A DNA stretch of 64,000 nt from Kytococcus schroeteri (GTDB lineage Bacteria; Actinomycetota; Actinomycetes; Actinomycetales; Dermatophilaceae). Positions 7,689-15,965 of this stretch are shown in pieces. The translations under genes and the position numbers were made by a program. The first letter of the stretch is position 1. Every line of letters begins with the position of its first letter. Under the pieces are notes generated by a model. That model did not search any database. It was given only the letters and a program-made list of their open reading frames with translations, and was not told where the DNA came from. Location of the stretch: positions 124,001 to 188,000 of the forward strand of contig NZ_JBHLVH010000014.1 in NCBI RefSeq assembly GCF_042433515.1. Direction: 5' to 3'.

Positions 7689-9266
7689 ATGTTCCGCACC
7701 GTCCGAAGCAGCTCGCTGGGGGTCGCTGCCGCCATCGCCACCGCCGGCATGGTGCTGCCGACCGCGCACGCCCTGCCGCTGGCCGACGGCACCGCGGCCG
7801 CCCAGCCCTCCGTGGCCCAGCAGCTGGGCGCCGGCTCCGACGAGGTCCTGGTGAAGAAGGGCAGCGTCACCGACGCCAACGGCTTCGAGCACGTCCGCTA
7901 CGACCGCACCTACAAGGGCCTGCGCGTCATCGGCGGCGACATGGTGGTGGCCGTGGACGGCCAGGGCCAGGTCAAGGACACCCACAAGGCCTCCGCCGAG
8001 GTCGCCGTGGCCAGCACCACCCCCAAGCTCTCCAAGGCCGCCGCCCTCTCCAAGGGCAAGGCCGCCTCCACCGCGGCCACCGAGAACGCCAGCAAGGGCG
8101 AGCTGGTGGTCTGGGCCCACGGCGACGAGCCGCGTCTGGCCTACGAGGTGACCACCACCGGCGTCCGCGCCGACCAGACCCCCTCGCGCGTGAAGTCCTA
8201 CGTCGATGCCGAGACCGGCGAGGTGCTGGGCTCCTGGGACGAGATCAAGCACGTGGAGGGCACCGGCAAGGGCATCTACGTGGGTGACGTGAAGATGGAG
8301 ACCGCGGGCTCCGACGGCGCCTTCACCATGGAGGACGAGAAGGGCCACCAGACCGTCGACATGGGCAACTCCGAGTCCGGTGGCGAGGTGCTCACCGACG
8401 AGGACAACGCCTGGGGCGACGGCACCATGAAGGACCCGGCCTCGGCCGCCGTGGACGCCCACTTCGGCGCCCAGTCCACCTACAACTACTTCGAGGCCGT
8501 GCACAAGCGTGCCGGCATCTGGGACGACGGCAAGGGCGCCACGAGCCGCGTGCACTACGGCGACAACTACGTCAACGCCTTCTGGGACGGCCAGCAGATG
8601 ACCTATGGCGACGGCGAGGGCAACCAGAACCCGCTGGTGGCCCTGGACGTGGCGGCCCACGAGATGAGCCACGGCGTCACCGAGGCCACGGCCAACCTCG
8701 TCTACAGCGGCGAGTCCGGTGGGCTGAACGAGGCGACCTCGGACATCTTCGGCACCGCCGTGGAGTTCCACGCCCAGAACGCGCAGGACAAGGGCGACTA
8801 CCTCATCGGCGAGCAGATCGACATCAACGGCGACGGCACCCCGCTGCGCTACATGGACGACCCGCAGAAGGACGGCTCCTCGCCCAGCTGCTACTCGGCC
8901 GAGGTCGACTCCATGGACCCCCACCAGGGCTCCGGTCCGCTGAACCACTGGTTCTTCCTGGCCTCCGAGGGCTCGGGCGCCAAGGAGATCGACGGCGTGA
9001 AGTACGACTCGCCGACCTGCGACGGCTCCACCGTCGAGGGCGCTGGCCGCGAGGCGATGGAGAAGATCTGGTACACCACGCTCTCCACCAAGCTGACCTC
9101 GTCCTCCGGCTACGCCGAGGCCCGTGAGGGCGTCATCGAGTCGGCCATCGAGCTGTTCGGCGCCGACTCGGCCGAGTGCAAGGCCGCCGAGGCCGCCATG
9201 ACGGCCATCGACGTGCCGGCCGGCACCGCCAAGTGCTCCGGCTCCACCGCGCTGACCCGCGACTGA
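7689..9266 (+). CDS. secreted thermolysin-like neutral metalloprotease (M4)
   Basis: The 525-residue precursor starts with a Sec signal peptide (MFRTVRSSSLGVAAAIATAG, cut near residue 28). FTP/PepSY-like propeptide regions extend to about residue 200, followed by the M4 catalytic domain. The zinc motif HEMSH is at 324-328 and the third ligand E348 lies in GGLNEATSD; the 24-residue spacing equals that of thermolysin. The propeptide acts as chaperone and inhibitor until autocleavage, and the mature enzyme digests extracellular protein. The ATG is preceded by AAGGAGG at 7679-7685. The domain is full length and key residues are intact. Confidence 0.93.
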   Translation: MFRTVRSSSLGVAAAIATAGMVLPTAHALPLADGTAAAQPSVAQQLGAGSDEVLVKKGSVTDANGFEHVRYDRTYKGLRVIGGDMVVAVDGQGQVKDTHKASAEVAVASTTPKLSKAAALSKGKAASTAATENASKGELVVWAHGDEPRLAYEVTTTGVRADQTPSRVKSYVDAETGEVLGSWDEIKHVEGTGKGIYVGDVKMETAGSDGAFTMEDEKGHQTVDMGNSESGGEVLTDEDNAWGDGTMKDPASAAVDAHFGAQSTYNYFEAVHKRAGIWDDGKGATSRVHYGDNYVNAFWDGQQMTYGDGEGNQNPLVALDVAAHEMSHGVTEATANLVYSGESGGLNEATSDIFGTAVEFHAQNAQDKGDYLIGEQIDINGDGTPLRYMDDPQKDGSSPSCYSAEVDSMDPHQGSGPLNHWFFLASEGSGAKEIDGVKYDSPTCDGSTVEGAGREAMEKIWYTTLSTKLTSSSGYAEAREGVIESAIELFGADSAECKAAEAAMTAIDVPAGTAKCSGSTALTRD

Positions 9267-9297
9267 CCGCCGGCCGCACGGCATCTTCTTCTGGGGA

Positions 9298-9319
9298 NNN
9301 NNNNNNNNNNNNNNNNNNN
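9298..9319. other. assembly gap (N run)
   Basis: Twenty-two unresolved bases lie 31 nt after the protease stop codon. The real gap length is unknown, so the protease terminator and the promoter of the next operon may be missing or distorted. Confidence 0.99.
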
Positions 9320-9417
9320 GTGCTCGGCGGGGCCGGTGTTGTCCGCCGCGGACACGTGGTGCAAGGCTCGAGAGTGGTGGGCGACGGACCGCCCGCCCCG
9401 TCCAGAAGGAGACGACC

Positions 9418-9570
9418 GTGAAGACCATGACCTGCGCCCAGCTGGGTGGCCCCTGCCAGACCGCGCACACCGGGGAGAGCGCCGACGAGATGGCCGCCCG
9501 CTGGGCCGACACCGGGGCGTTCAACCAGAAGGTGATGGACGCCGGCCAGTTCGTTTTCGCCGGCGCGTGA
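9418..9570 (+). CDS. DUF1059-like small protein
   Basis: A 50-residue ORF starts at GTG 9418 with AAGGAG at 9406-9411. It reads VKTMTCAQLGGPCQTAHTGE and continues with ADEMAARWADTG. The TCxQLGGxC beginning resembles small DUF1059-type proteins of unknown function. Its two cysteines are six residues apart. Its stop overlaps the next gene's GTG (GTGA), so the two are probably translated together. Confidence 0.6.
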   Translation: MKTMTCAQLGGPCQTAHTGESADEMAARWADTGAFNQKVMDAGQFVFAGA

Positions 9571-10214
9571 GCTCCCCGCACGACCTCGAGGCGATCCGGT
9601 CGTCCTACGACCGGGCCGCCGGCGCGTACGTGGACCTGCTGGAGTCCGTGGGCATGGGCGACGTACGCCGCCAGCCGTGGCTGCGCGGGTGCCTCGACGC
9701 CTTCGCCGCAGAGGTGCGCCGGTTGGGCCCGGTGCTGGACGCCGGCTGCGGCCCCGGCCAGGTGACCGCCTACCTGGACGGGCTGGGGTTGGAGGTGCGC
9801 GGCACGGACCTCTCCCCGGCGATGGTGGAGCACGCGCGGCGACGGCACCCGCACCTGTCCTTCGAGGTGGCGGGCCACACCGAGCTGGAGGTCGAGCCGT
9901 CGTCGCTGGGTGGGGTGCTGTTCTGGTGGTCGCTGTTCAACCTGCCCCGCGAGGAGGTGGGGGAGGTGGTGGCCGGTGCCGCCCGCGCCCTGGTGCCCGG
10001 CGGCCTGCTGCTCGTGGCCCTTCATGCGGGCGAGGGCGAGGTGGAGCGCACCGAGGCGTACGGCGTGCCCGTGCGGTGGACGACCCAACGCTGGCAGCCG
10101 GAGGCGTTCGCGCAGCTCGTGCAGGACGCGGGCCTCGAGGTCGTGGCCGACCTGCGCCTCCCAGCCGGGGACGACCACGGCGCCGCCCTCGTGCTCGCCG
10201 CCCGACGGCCGTGA
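9567..10214 (+). CDS. class I SAM-dependent methyltransferase
   Basis: This 215-residue protein has the SAM-binding motif I VLDAGCGPGQVTAYL (about residues 53-67), motif II acidic residue in GTDLSPAMVEHAR, and the later LVPGGLLLVAL strand. No transmembrane or substrate domain is added. It overlaps the small DUF1059-like gene by 4 nt (GTGA) and is followed after 2 nt by a second methyltransferase gene, forming a three-gene operon. The substrate is unknown. Confidence 0.8.
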   Translation: MSSPHDLEAIRSSYDRAAGAYVDLLESVGMGDVRRQPWLRGCLDAFAAEVRRLGPVLDAGCGPGQVTAYLDGLGLEVRGTDLSPAMVEHARRRHPHLSFEVAGHTELEVEPSSLGGVLFWWSLFNLPREEVGEVVAGAARALVPGGLLLVALHAGEGEVERTEAYGVPVRWTTQRWQPEAFAQLVQDAGLEVVADLRLPAGDDHGAALVLAARRP

Positions 10215-10216
10215 GG

Positions 10217-11053
10217 ATGCGTGCCCTCGGGCCGGCGGCCGCCCGCGCCCTGACGAGGTTCAACGACCGCCACCCTTGGAGCCACAACGCCCACTTCCAC
10301 GGTTGGGTCCTGCGGCGCGTGCCCACCGGGAGCTCCACGGTCGCCGAGATCGGGTGCGGGCGAGGTGAGCTCGCCGTCGCCTTGTCCTGCCGGTCGGCGC
10401 AGGTCATCGCCAGTGACACCGATCCGGCGATGCGGGAGGCCACCCTGCAACGGGCGGCGGCACTGGGTGCCACGAACGTGCTCGTTGGAGCTGCCCAGCT
10501 CCCGGAACTCCCGAGCAGCTCCGTCGACGCCGTCGTCATGGTCGCTGTGCTCCACCACCTCCCCCTCCGAGAGACCCTCCAGCACGTGAGTCGCGTCCTG
10601 GCCCCCGGTGGGCGATTCCTGTGCGTGGGACTGGCCCGCAGGGAGTCCCACACGGACACTGCGTGGGAGATCGCGTGCGCCGTCAGCAACCCCGTCATCG
10701 GTGTGGTGAAGCACCCGCTTGCGAACCACGCGCCGGCGGGGCCGCCCCCGTTCCCGGTGCGGAATCCACGGCACTCGCTGCGCGAGGTGCGCGCGGTCGC
10801 CCGCGAGAACCTCCCCGGCGCCCGGGTGCGCCGGCGGGAGGCGTTCAGGTACACCCTCGAGTGGACGAGACCCGCCAGCGCCGACGACGAGGGAGGTGAG
10901 CGCGACCGTGCGGCATGCTCAGAGGCGTCGGTGCACGGCATCGACACGCTGAGGGCCGGGGACGACATGAAGGCCCGGTGGCGCAACCCGGTGAAGGGCA
11001 TGGGCTGGTACCGCGCCGCGAAGAAGGCGTTCAAGGAGCTGCCCGAGGCCTGA
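10217..11053 (+). CDS. class I SAM-dependent methyltransferase with extra C-terminal tail
   Basis: The 278-residue protein carries VAEIGCGRGELAVAL (motif I), ASDTDPAMREATL (motif II) and LAPGGRFLCVGLARRES. The enzyme domain seems to end near residue 225 (FRYTLEWTRP). After a low-complexity linker, the last 28 residues, starting at an in-frame ATG at 10967, read MKARWRNPVKGMGWYRAAKK plus eight more. They look like a separate small basic protein fused in frame. Substrate unknown. Confidence 0.7.
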   Translation: MRALGPAAARALTRFNDRHPWSHNAHFHGWVLRRVPTGSSTVAEIGCGRGELAVALSCRSAQVIASDTDPAMREATLQRAAALGATNVLVGAAQLPELPSSSVDAVVMVAVLHHLPLRETLQHVSRVLAPGGRFLCVGLARRESHTDTAWEIACAVSNPVIGVVKHPLANHAPAGPPPFPVRNPRHSLREVRAVARENLPGARVRRREAFRYTLEWTRPASADDEGGERDRAACSEASVHGIDTLRAGDDMKARWRNPVKGMGWYRAAKKAFKELPEA

Positions 11054-11148
11054 GGGGAGTGCGGCGCACGTCACGTGACCACGCATTCCCGCGGGGCCTG
11101 ATCAGGGGCAGGATGAGAGGCCCCGTCCCTCCACCACCAAGAGACCCA

Positions 11149-11337
11149 ATGCACCGCCCCGTGCAGTTCGAGATCCACGTCACCGACGTCCCCGCAGCCC
11201 GTGCCTTCTACGGGGCCGCCCTGGGCTGGACCTTCGAGGACTGGAGCGAGTACGCGGGCATGGCCTGGCAGGGCTCCTTCCGCGACGTGGACGGCAACGT
11301 CTTCGGCACCCACCAGCCGGACCCCGAGGCCATCTGA
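11149..11337 (+). pseudogene. VOC (glyoxalase-fold) protein with internal deletion
   Basis: The 62-residue product starts like a VOC-fold protein (HRPVQFEIHVTDVPAARAFY, then GALGW-type motif, WSEYAGMA) and ends like one (WQGSFRDVDGNVFGTHQPD). Members have about 125 residues; the middle of roughly 60 is absent. The join falls at AGMA, a segment that often occurs in both flanking parts of these proteins, which suggests recombination or assembly collapse at a short repeat. The fold cannot form normally. Confidence 0.65.
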
Positions 11338-11354
11338 GCTGCAGGACCTCTGAC

Positions 11355-11825
11355 TCAGGGCGTGATGCCCAGCGGCGGGCGCCCGTCCTCGAGGTAGACC
11401 ACACCCGGTCCGGCGAGCGCCCGCCGCACCCGGCGGCGCACGCGCTTGCGCAGCAGGGCCTCGGCCTCGACGAGTGGGGCGAAGCGGTGCTCGCTGATCT
11501 CGCTCTCCTGGAGGACGATCCCCGCGGCCTCGGCGGCGGTGACGGCACCGCAGTCGAAGAGAAAGCGGATCCCCAGCTGCTCGTCGGCCTTGGCGGCCCG
11601 CGTGTCCACGGCCACGAGGCGACCACTGGCCACACGCAGGCCGGTCTCCTCGAAGACCTCGCGCTGGCAGCACTCCCAGGGGGTCTCGCCGTCGGCCTCC
11701 ATGACCCCGCCGGGGATGGTCCAGCCGGACTTGTAGGTGGGCTTGAGGATGAGCAGGCGCCCGGCCTCGTCGGTGATGAGGGCGCCGGCGGAGACGGGGA
11801 CGGTGGGCAGGGTCCACGAGGTCAT
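11355..11825 (-). CDS. NUDIX hydrolase
   Basis: This 156-residue protein has a Nudix box spanning PGGVMEADGETPWECCQREV and FEETGL. The catalytic REVFEETGL part is canonical. Between the GG and the first conserved Glu there is one residue more than the consensus GX5E spacing. Nudix enzymes hydrolyse nucleoside diphosphates linked to another group; the exact substrate is not predictable. ATG 11825 is preferred over longer starts because the domain begins right after it. Confidence 0.82.
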   Translation of the reverse strand: MTSWTLPTVPVSAGALITDEAGRLLILKPTYKSGWTIPGGVMEADGETPWECCQREVFEETGLRVASGRLVAVDTRAAKADEQLGIRFLFDCGAVTAAEAAGIVLQESEISEHRFAPLVEAEALLRKRVRRRVRRALAGPGVVYLEDGRPPLGITP

Positions 11826-12082
11826 GGGGCAAGCGTGCCGCACACCGGGCGGGGCGCTGACATGGCGTCGGTCACGCGGGCGGTGAGGCGAGGGCCGGGG
11901 TGGGTGCCCCGTGTCGGTGCTCACGGCAGCGCCCGTCGTCCACAGGCCCGTTCGTGGGGGAGGAGGTTGTCGGTGGAATCTCGTACGGTTGTTCCATCAT
12001 CGAGAAGGTGTTCGGTGGTCGCCGGGTCGTGGGGGCTCGGCGGGAGCAACCCGCAGGGGGAGTTGTGGAGCAGGAGAGAGCG

Positions 12083-13381
12083 GTGGGGCAGGTGGTCGAC
12101 GGCCACGACTGGAGCCAGCCAGCGTTCGACGACCTGGCAGAGCAGGTCCGAGCGGCAGGGGAGCGATGGGGTGACGGTGACCCACCAGCGAGCGCCTTGG
12201 TGGACGCCGTCGCCGCCCTGGAACGCCTGGCCACCACCGTCGCGGCGGTGCAGCTGGACGTGGTGGCCGCACTCACCGCCCGGCAGCGGCGCGATGACGC
12301 GGCAGCCGGCATCGAGCAGGAGGTGACCGACCGGGCGGTCGCTTCGATGGTGGGGCTGGCCCGGCGCACCTCACCCCACCAGGGTGCCCGGGACCGGGAA
12401 CTGGCGGCGGTGCTGCGCGCGGAGCTGCCGACGACCCGGCGGGCGATGCTGGAGGGCCACGGCAGCAGGCGACACGCCGAGGTCGTGGCGCGGGGCACGG
12501 TCTTCCTGTCGCGGGCGCAGCGTGCGGTCGTCGACGCCGAGTTCGGGCCCCACCTGGGGGACCTCTCAGTGGGTCGGTTGCGCCGCCGGGTGTCGGCCCG
12601 AGCCTACGCACTGGACCCCGAGGGGCACGTCGCCCACATCGCACGCCAGCGCGAGGAGCGGCACGTCTCGGTGCGGCCGACGCCGGACACCATGGCCGTG
12701 CTCTCGGCCCTGCTGCCGGCCACACAGGCGGTCGCCGTGTGGGGCGCCCTGGACCGGGCCGCCCGCTCACTGCGCGCCGCGGGGGACGAGCGGTCGCTGG
12801 CCCAGCTCCGGGCGGACGTGCTCACCGAGCGGGTGACCGGGCAGGCGCTCGCCGACGGACCTGTGGTCGAGCTGCAGGTGGTCGTCCCGGCAGGGGCCGT
12901 GTTCGGTGGCGAGGCGGTGCTGGGGGCGCTGACCGACTCCGACGCCCCGGCGACCCTGGTGGGCCACGGCCCCATTCCGGCGCCGATGGCACGGGATCTG
13001 GTGCGGCGCGCACAGCGGTGCACGCTCCGGCGGCTGCTCGTGGACCCGGAGTCCGGCACGCTGGTGGACCGTGATGCTCGGCGGCGAACCTTCTCGCGGG
13101 CCGACCGCGACCTGTTGGTGGCCCGCGACGAGACGTGCCGGACGCCGTGGTGCGACGCACCGGTGCGCGAGGCCGACCACGTGGAGCCGTGGGCGGCGGG
13201 CGGCCCGACCACTCCGGACAACGGACAGGGGTTGTGCCAGCACTGCAACCAGGTGAAGAACCACCCGGCGTGGGACACCGTCGCACAGCTGGACGCCCGC
13301 GGGCGGCAGACCTCGGTGGAGACGACCACGCCCTCCGGCCACCGGTACACCAGCCCGACGAGGAGGCTGGTCGGGGCCTGA
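12083..13381 (+). CDS. DUF222 / HNH endonuclease-domain protein
   Basis: The protein has about 432 residues from GTG 12083, chosen for AGGAG at 12072-12076; GTG 12065 is an alternative. The N-terminal two thirds is the alpha-helical, Arg/Ala-rich DUF222 region. The C-terminus is an HNH nuclease domain: CRTPWCDAPVREADHVEPW followed by GLCQHCNQVKNH, which gives the zinc cysteine pairs and the DH catalytic pair. This family is repeated many times in actinobacterial genomes (13E12-like); its role is not established. Confidence 0.85.
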   Translation: MGQVVDGHDWSQPAFDDLAEQVRAAGERWGDGDPPASALVDAVAALERLATTVAAVQLDVVAALTARQRRDDAAAGIEQEVTDRAVASMVGLARRTSPHQGARDRELAAVLRAELPTTRRAMLEGHGSRRHAEVVARGTVFLSRAQRAVVDAEFGPHLGDLSVGRLRRRVSARAYALDPEGHVAHIARQREERHVSVRPTPDTMAVLSALLPATQAVAVWGALDRAARSLRAAGDERSLAQLRADVLTERVTGQALADGPVVELQVVVPAGAVFGGEAVLGALTDSDAPATLVGHGPIPAPMARDLVRRAQRCTLRRLLVDPESGTLVDRDARRRTFSRADRDLLVARDETCRTPWCDAPVREADHVEPWAAGGPTTPDNGQGLCQHCNQVKNHPAWDTVAQLDARGRQTSVETTTPSGHRYTSPTRRLVGA

Positions 13382-13409
13382 GATGACCGCCCGGCGGTAC
13401 CGTCGAGGA

Positions 13410-13950
13410 GTGGACGACGCGCGGCCCACCCTCGTGGTGGTCAACGGGGTGCCCGGCCCGGGCAAGACCACCGTGGCCGCCGAGCTGGCGTCGCTGCGCC
13501 CGCTGACCCTGCACGTGGACGTGGACGCGGTGAGGGCCCAGATCCACGGGTGGGAAGCCGACCGATGGCGGCCGCCCTCCTGGCCCGGCAACTCACGGCC
13601 GACATGGCCGCCTGCCACCTGCGCGCCGGCCACTCGGTGGTGGTCAGCCAGTTCACGGCGCGCCAGGACCTGGGCGAGCGCCTCGCCGCCGCCGGCAGCC
13701 AGACACCGCGCGGGTGCCAGGAGCTCGCCCCGACCGTGGACGCCCGACGGCCCTGGCCCGCCTCAGCGGACGTCGGCACCCCGAGCCCGCACATCCCCAG
13801 GACGCCGACGTGCCGGACGCACCGACCATGGCCCGGATGGTGGCGTCGGTGGACGGCCTCATCGCCGCCCGGCCCGCCGTGCACCGCATCGAGGCAGCGG
13901 GCCACGTGCCCAGCACCGTGGCGCGGTGCCGGGAGGTCCTCGGCTGGTAG
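13410..13950 (+). pseudogene. P-loop nucleotide kinase-like gene with two frameshifts
   Basis: Frame 1 gives LVVVNGVPGPGKTTVAAELA (Walker A) to about IHGWEAD. A second frame gives MAAALLARQLTADMAACHLR and SVVVSQFTARQDLGERLAAA. A third gives TALARLSGRRHPE and APTMARMVASVDGLIAARPA to the stop at 13950. One missing base near 13564 (restoring EADPMAAALLARQ) and another near 13748 (restoring VDARTALARLSGR) would join them. A -10 TACCGT is 6 nt before GTG 13410. It was probably a zeta-toxin/gluconate-kinase-type phosphotransferase; function unknown. Confidence 0.65.
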
Positions 13951-13982
13951 GGGCGGCGCCACCACGGCCTAGGGTCGCTCCC

Positions 13983-14795
13983 ATGGATAGCAGCGACCGG
14001 ACCATCTGGACCGACGACGCCGCACTCGCCGCCGACCTGGTCCGCGAGGCCGGCCAGCTCGCCGCCCGGATGCGGGGCGACGGCATCGACGCGCGGCACA
14101 AGACCTCCTCCAGCGACGTGGTGACCGCGGCCGACCACGCCGCCGAGGAACTCGTCACGTCGCGCCTCGCCACCGCGCGGTCGGACGACGGCATCGTGGG
14201 GGAGGAAGGGGCCGCGCGCGCCGGGACCTCCGGGCGCACGTGGGTGATCGACCCCGTGGACGGCACGTTCAACTTCGTGCAGGGGCTCGACGCGTGGTGC
14301 TCGGCGCTCGCGCTGACCACCGATGCCGACGCCCGCCGCCCCGGGGACGGCTCGGTGGCCCTGGGCGCGGTACACCACCCCGCATCAGGCACCACGTGGG
14401 TGGGTGGACCCGGGGTGCCCACCACACGCGACGGGGTGGAGCTGCCCCGCATCGCCGACCGGCCTCTGGAGGACTGCGCTGTGGCCACCTACCTGCACAC
14501 GCGCTGGTTCGGCGTGCCCGAGGTGGCCGAACCGTTCGCCGCCGCGGTACAGCCGGCCAAGGTGCTGCGCATGGTCGGTTCGGGCTCCTTGGACCTGGCC
14601 GCCGTGGCCGACGGGCGGATGGACCTGTGGCTGCACCACAGCGTGCCGGCCTGGGACTGGATGCCGGGGTGCGCCTTGGTGGAGGGGGCCGGCGGCGTGG
14701 CCCGGCAGGTGGAGGTGCGTGGGTACACGTGGTCGGTGGCCGGTCCGCCGTCGGCCGCGGCGCAGGTGGTGGACCTGCTCGCGCAGGCAGGATGA
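13983..14795 (+). CDS. inositol monophosphatase family protein
   Basis: This 270-residue protein has the lithium-sensitive phosphatase signature WVIDPVDGTFNF, where the two Asp bind Mg2+. It also has the upstream VGEEG metal ligand and the C-terminal WDWMPGCALVEGAGG motif. Family members dephosphorylate inositol phosphates, histidinol phosphate or 3'-phosphoadenosine phosphate. No feature picks out one substrate. The -10 box TAGGGT at 13970-13976 lies about 7 nt before the ATG, supporting a leaderless start. Confidence 0.88.
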   Translation: MDSSDRTIWTDDAALAADLVREAGQLAARMRGDGIDARHKTSSSDVVTAADHAAEELVTSRLATARSDDGIVGEEGAARAGTSGRTWVIDPVDGTFNFVQGLDAWCSALALTTDADARRPGDGSVALGAVHHPASGTTWVGGPGVPTTRDGVELPRIADRPLEDCAVATYLHTRWFGVPEVAEPFAAAVQPAKVLRMVGSGSLDLAAVADGRMDLWLHHSVPAWDWMPGCALVEGAGGVARQVEVRGYTWSVAGPPSAAAQVVDLLAQAG

Positions 14796-14799
14796 GCCC

Positions 14800-15213
14800 A
14801 TGCACGCACAACCCTTCCTGACCTTCCAGCCCAGCCGCGGCCAGCGCGCCGCCGAGGCGATGGCGCTGTACTGCGACGTCTTCGGGGAGGCCGAGGTGCT
14901 CTCCGAGCAGCTCTGGGGCGCCGACGGGCCGGGCGGCGCCGAGGCCGAGGGCACGGTGATGACCGCCGAGTTCCGCATCGGCGACCTGCGGGTGCGCTGC
15001 AGCGACAGCCCGGTGCAGCACGCGTGGGACTTCTCGCCGGCGCAGTCGCTCTGGGTGGAGTTCTCCGATGCGGCCGAGCACCAGCGGGTCTTCGACGCGC
15101 TCGCGGACGGGGGTCAGGTGTTCATGCCGGTGGGGGACTACGGCTTCGGGCAGTTCGGCTGGGCGGCCGACCGGTTCGGCGTGAACTGGCAGCTCGTCGT
15201 GGCGGGGGAGTGA
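14800..15213 (+). CDS. PhnB-like VOC family protein
   Basis: The 137-residue protein resembles the VOC-fold group named after PhnB and the 3-demethylubiquinone methyltransferase-like family: FLTFQPSRGQRAAEAMALYC at the start, VMTAEFRIGDLRVRCSDSPV in the middle and FGQFGWAADRFGVNWQL at the end. It is full length. It lies 4 nt after the phosphatase gene and is probably co-transcribed. No enzymatic role is known for most members. Confidence 0.8.
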   Translation: MHAQPFLTFQPSRGQRAAEAMALYCDVFGEAEVLSEQLWGADGPGGAEAEGTVMTAEFRIGDLRVRCSDSPVQHAWDFSPAQSLWVEFSDAAEHQRVFDALADGGQVFMPVGDYGFGQFGWAADRFGVNWQLVVAGE

Positions 15214-15284
15214 GGGAGGACTGAGCGCCCGGGGCCGCGCTCGCCGCGGGGAACAGATGACGCGTCCCGGACTGTTGCGCAAGC

Positions 15285-15464
15285 ATGACCACCGAGCCCC
15301 AGCCCACGCCGCCCGACGCCGGCCTGCCGACCCGCCCCGCCGTCACCACGACGCAGACCGCCCGGCCCGCCGAGCAGGGGAGCGAGGGGACGGTGGCGCC
15401 CTCCTTCATCGTGCTGGGTGACGACGCTGCCAGCACGTGCGACGCTGACGGCGTGTGCCGATGA
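15285..15464 (+). CDS. 59-residue protein with C-terminal cysteine pair, coupled to FrnE gene
   Basis: The ORF begins MTTEPQPTPPDAGLP, is rich in Pro and Thr, and ends FIVLGDDAASTCDADGVCR with cysteines at 52 and 58. Its TGA overlaps the ATG of the DsbA/FrnE gene (ATGA at 15461-15464), which implies translational coupling. No signal peptide is seen. It could be a redox partner or substrate of the thioredoxin-fold enzyme, or a small peptide precursor. No family was recognised. Confidence 0.55.
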   Translation: MTTEPQPTPPDAGLPTRPAVTTTQTARPAEQGSEGTVAPSFIVLGDDAASTCDADGVCR

Positions 15465-15958
15465 CCACCCCGTCCGAGCCCCACGCCGACCGCGTGGTGG
15501 TGGACGTGTGGAGCGACGTCATGTGCCCGTGGTGCTACGTCGGCGCAACGGTGCTGGACCGCGCCATCGAAGACTTCGACCACCCCGTGGAGGTGCGTCA
15601 CCACTCCTTCCTGCTGGTGCCGGACCTGCCCGACGGGCGAACGATGCCGGTCACCGAGGTGCTCACCGAGTACGAGGGCTTCTCCCTGGAGCAGGCGGCC
15701 GCGATGAACCGTCAGATCGACGCACGCGCCGCCGGGCTGGGTCTGGACCGGGATGCGGCGCTGGCCGCCCTGCGCTCGGACGCGCACGTCGAGGACGTGG
15801 ACGCCGACGTGGAGATGGCGCGGCAGATCGGCATCACGGGCGTGCCCTTCTTCGTGCTGAACGGGAAGTACGCCGTGCAGGGCGCACAACCGGTGGAGGC
15901 CTTCCGCCACGCCCTGGCGACGGCGTGGGCCGATCACGAGGGCGCCGCCGGGGGCTGA
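15461..15958 (+). CDS. DsbA-family FrnE-like oxidoreductase, internally shortened
   Basis: The 165-residue protein has the thioredoxin-fold active site DVMCPWCYVG (C22, C25) near its start and the cis-Pro region GITGVPFFVLNGKYAVQGAQ near its end. FrnE proteins usually have 205-240 residues. Most of the helical insertion domain that normally carries the histidine-rich HR..H segment is missing. The join is at AAGLGLDRD, where a Gly-Leu-Asp repeat could have mediated the loss. The reading frame is intact, so a shortened protein may be made. Confidence 0.7.
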   Translation: MTTPSEPHADRVVVDVWSDVMCPWCYVGATVLDRAIEDFDHPVEVRHHSFLLVPDLPDGRTMPVTEVLTEYEGFSLEQAAAMNRQIDARAAGLGLDRDAALAALRSDAHVEDVDADVEMARQIGITGVPFFVLNGKYAVQGAQPVEAFRHALATAWADHEGAAGG

Positions 15959-15965
15959 GGCCCCG

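Noticed and set aside
8900..9400. Antisense frames opposite the M4 protease
   Set aside because: They are mirror frames of a gene with intact catalytic motifs and show no domain of their own.
9418..11053. Tandem methyltransferases plus small peptide as a RiPP cluster
   Set aside because: The small protein matches a DUF1059-like pattern, and no leader/core, protease or transporter of a RiPP pathway is nearby.
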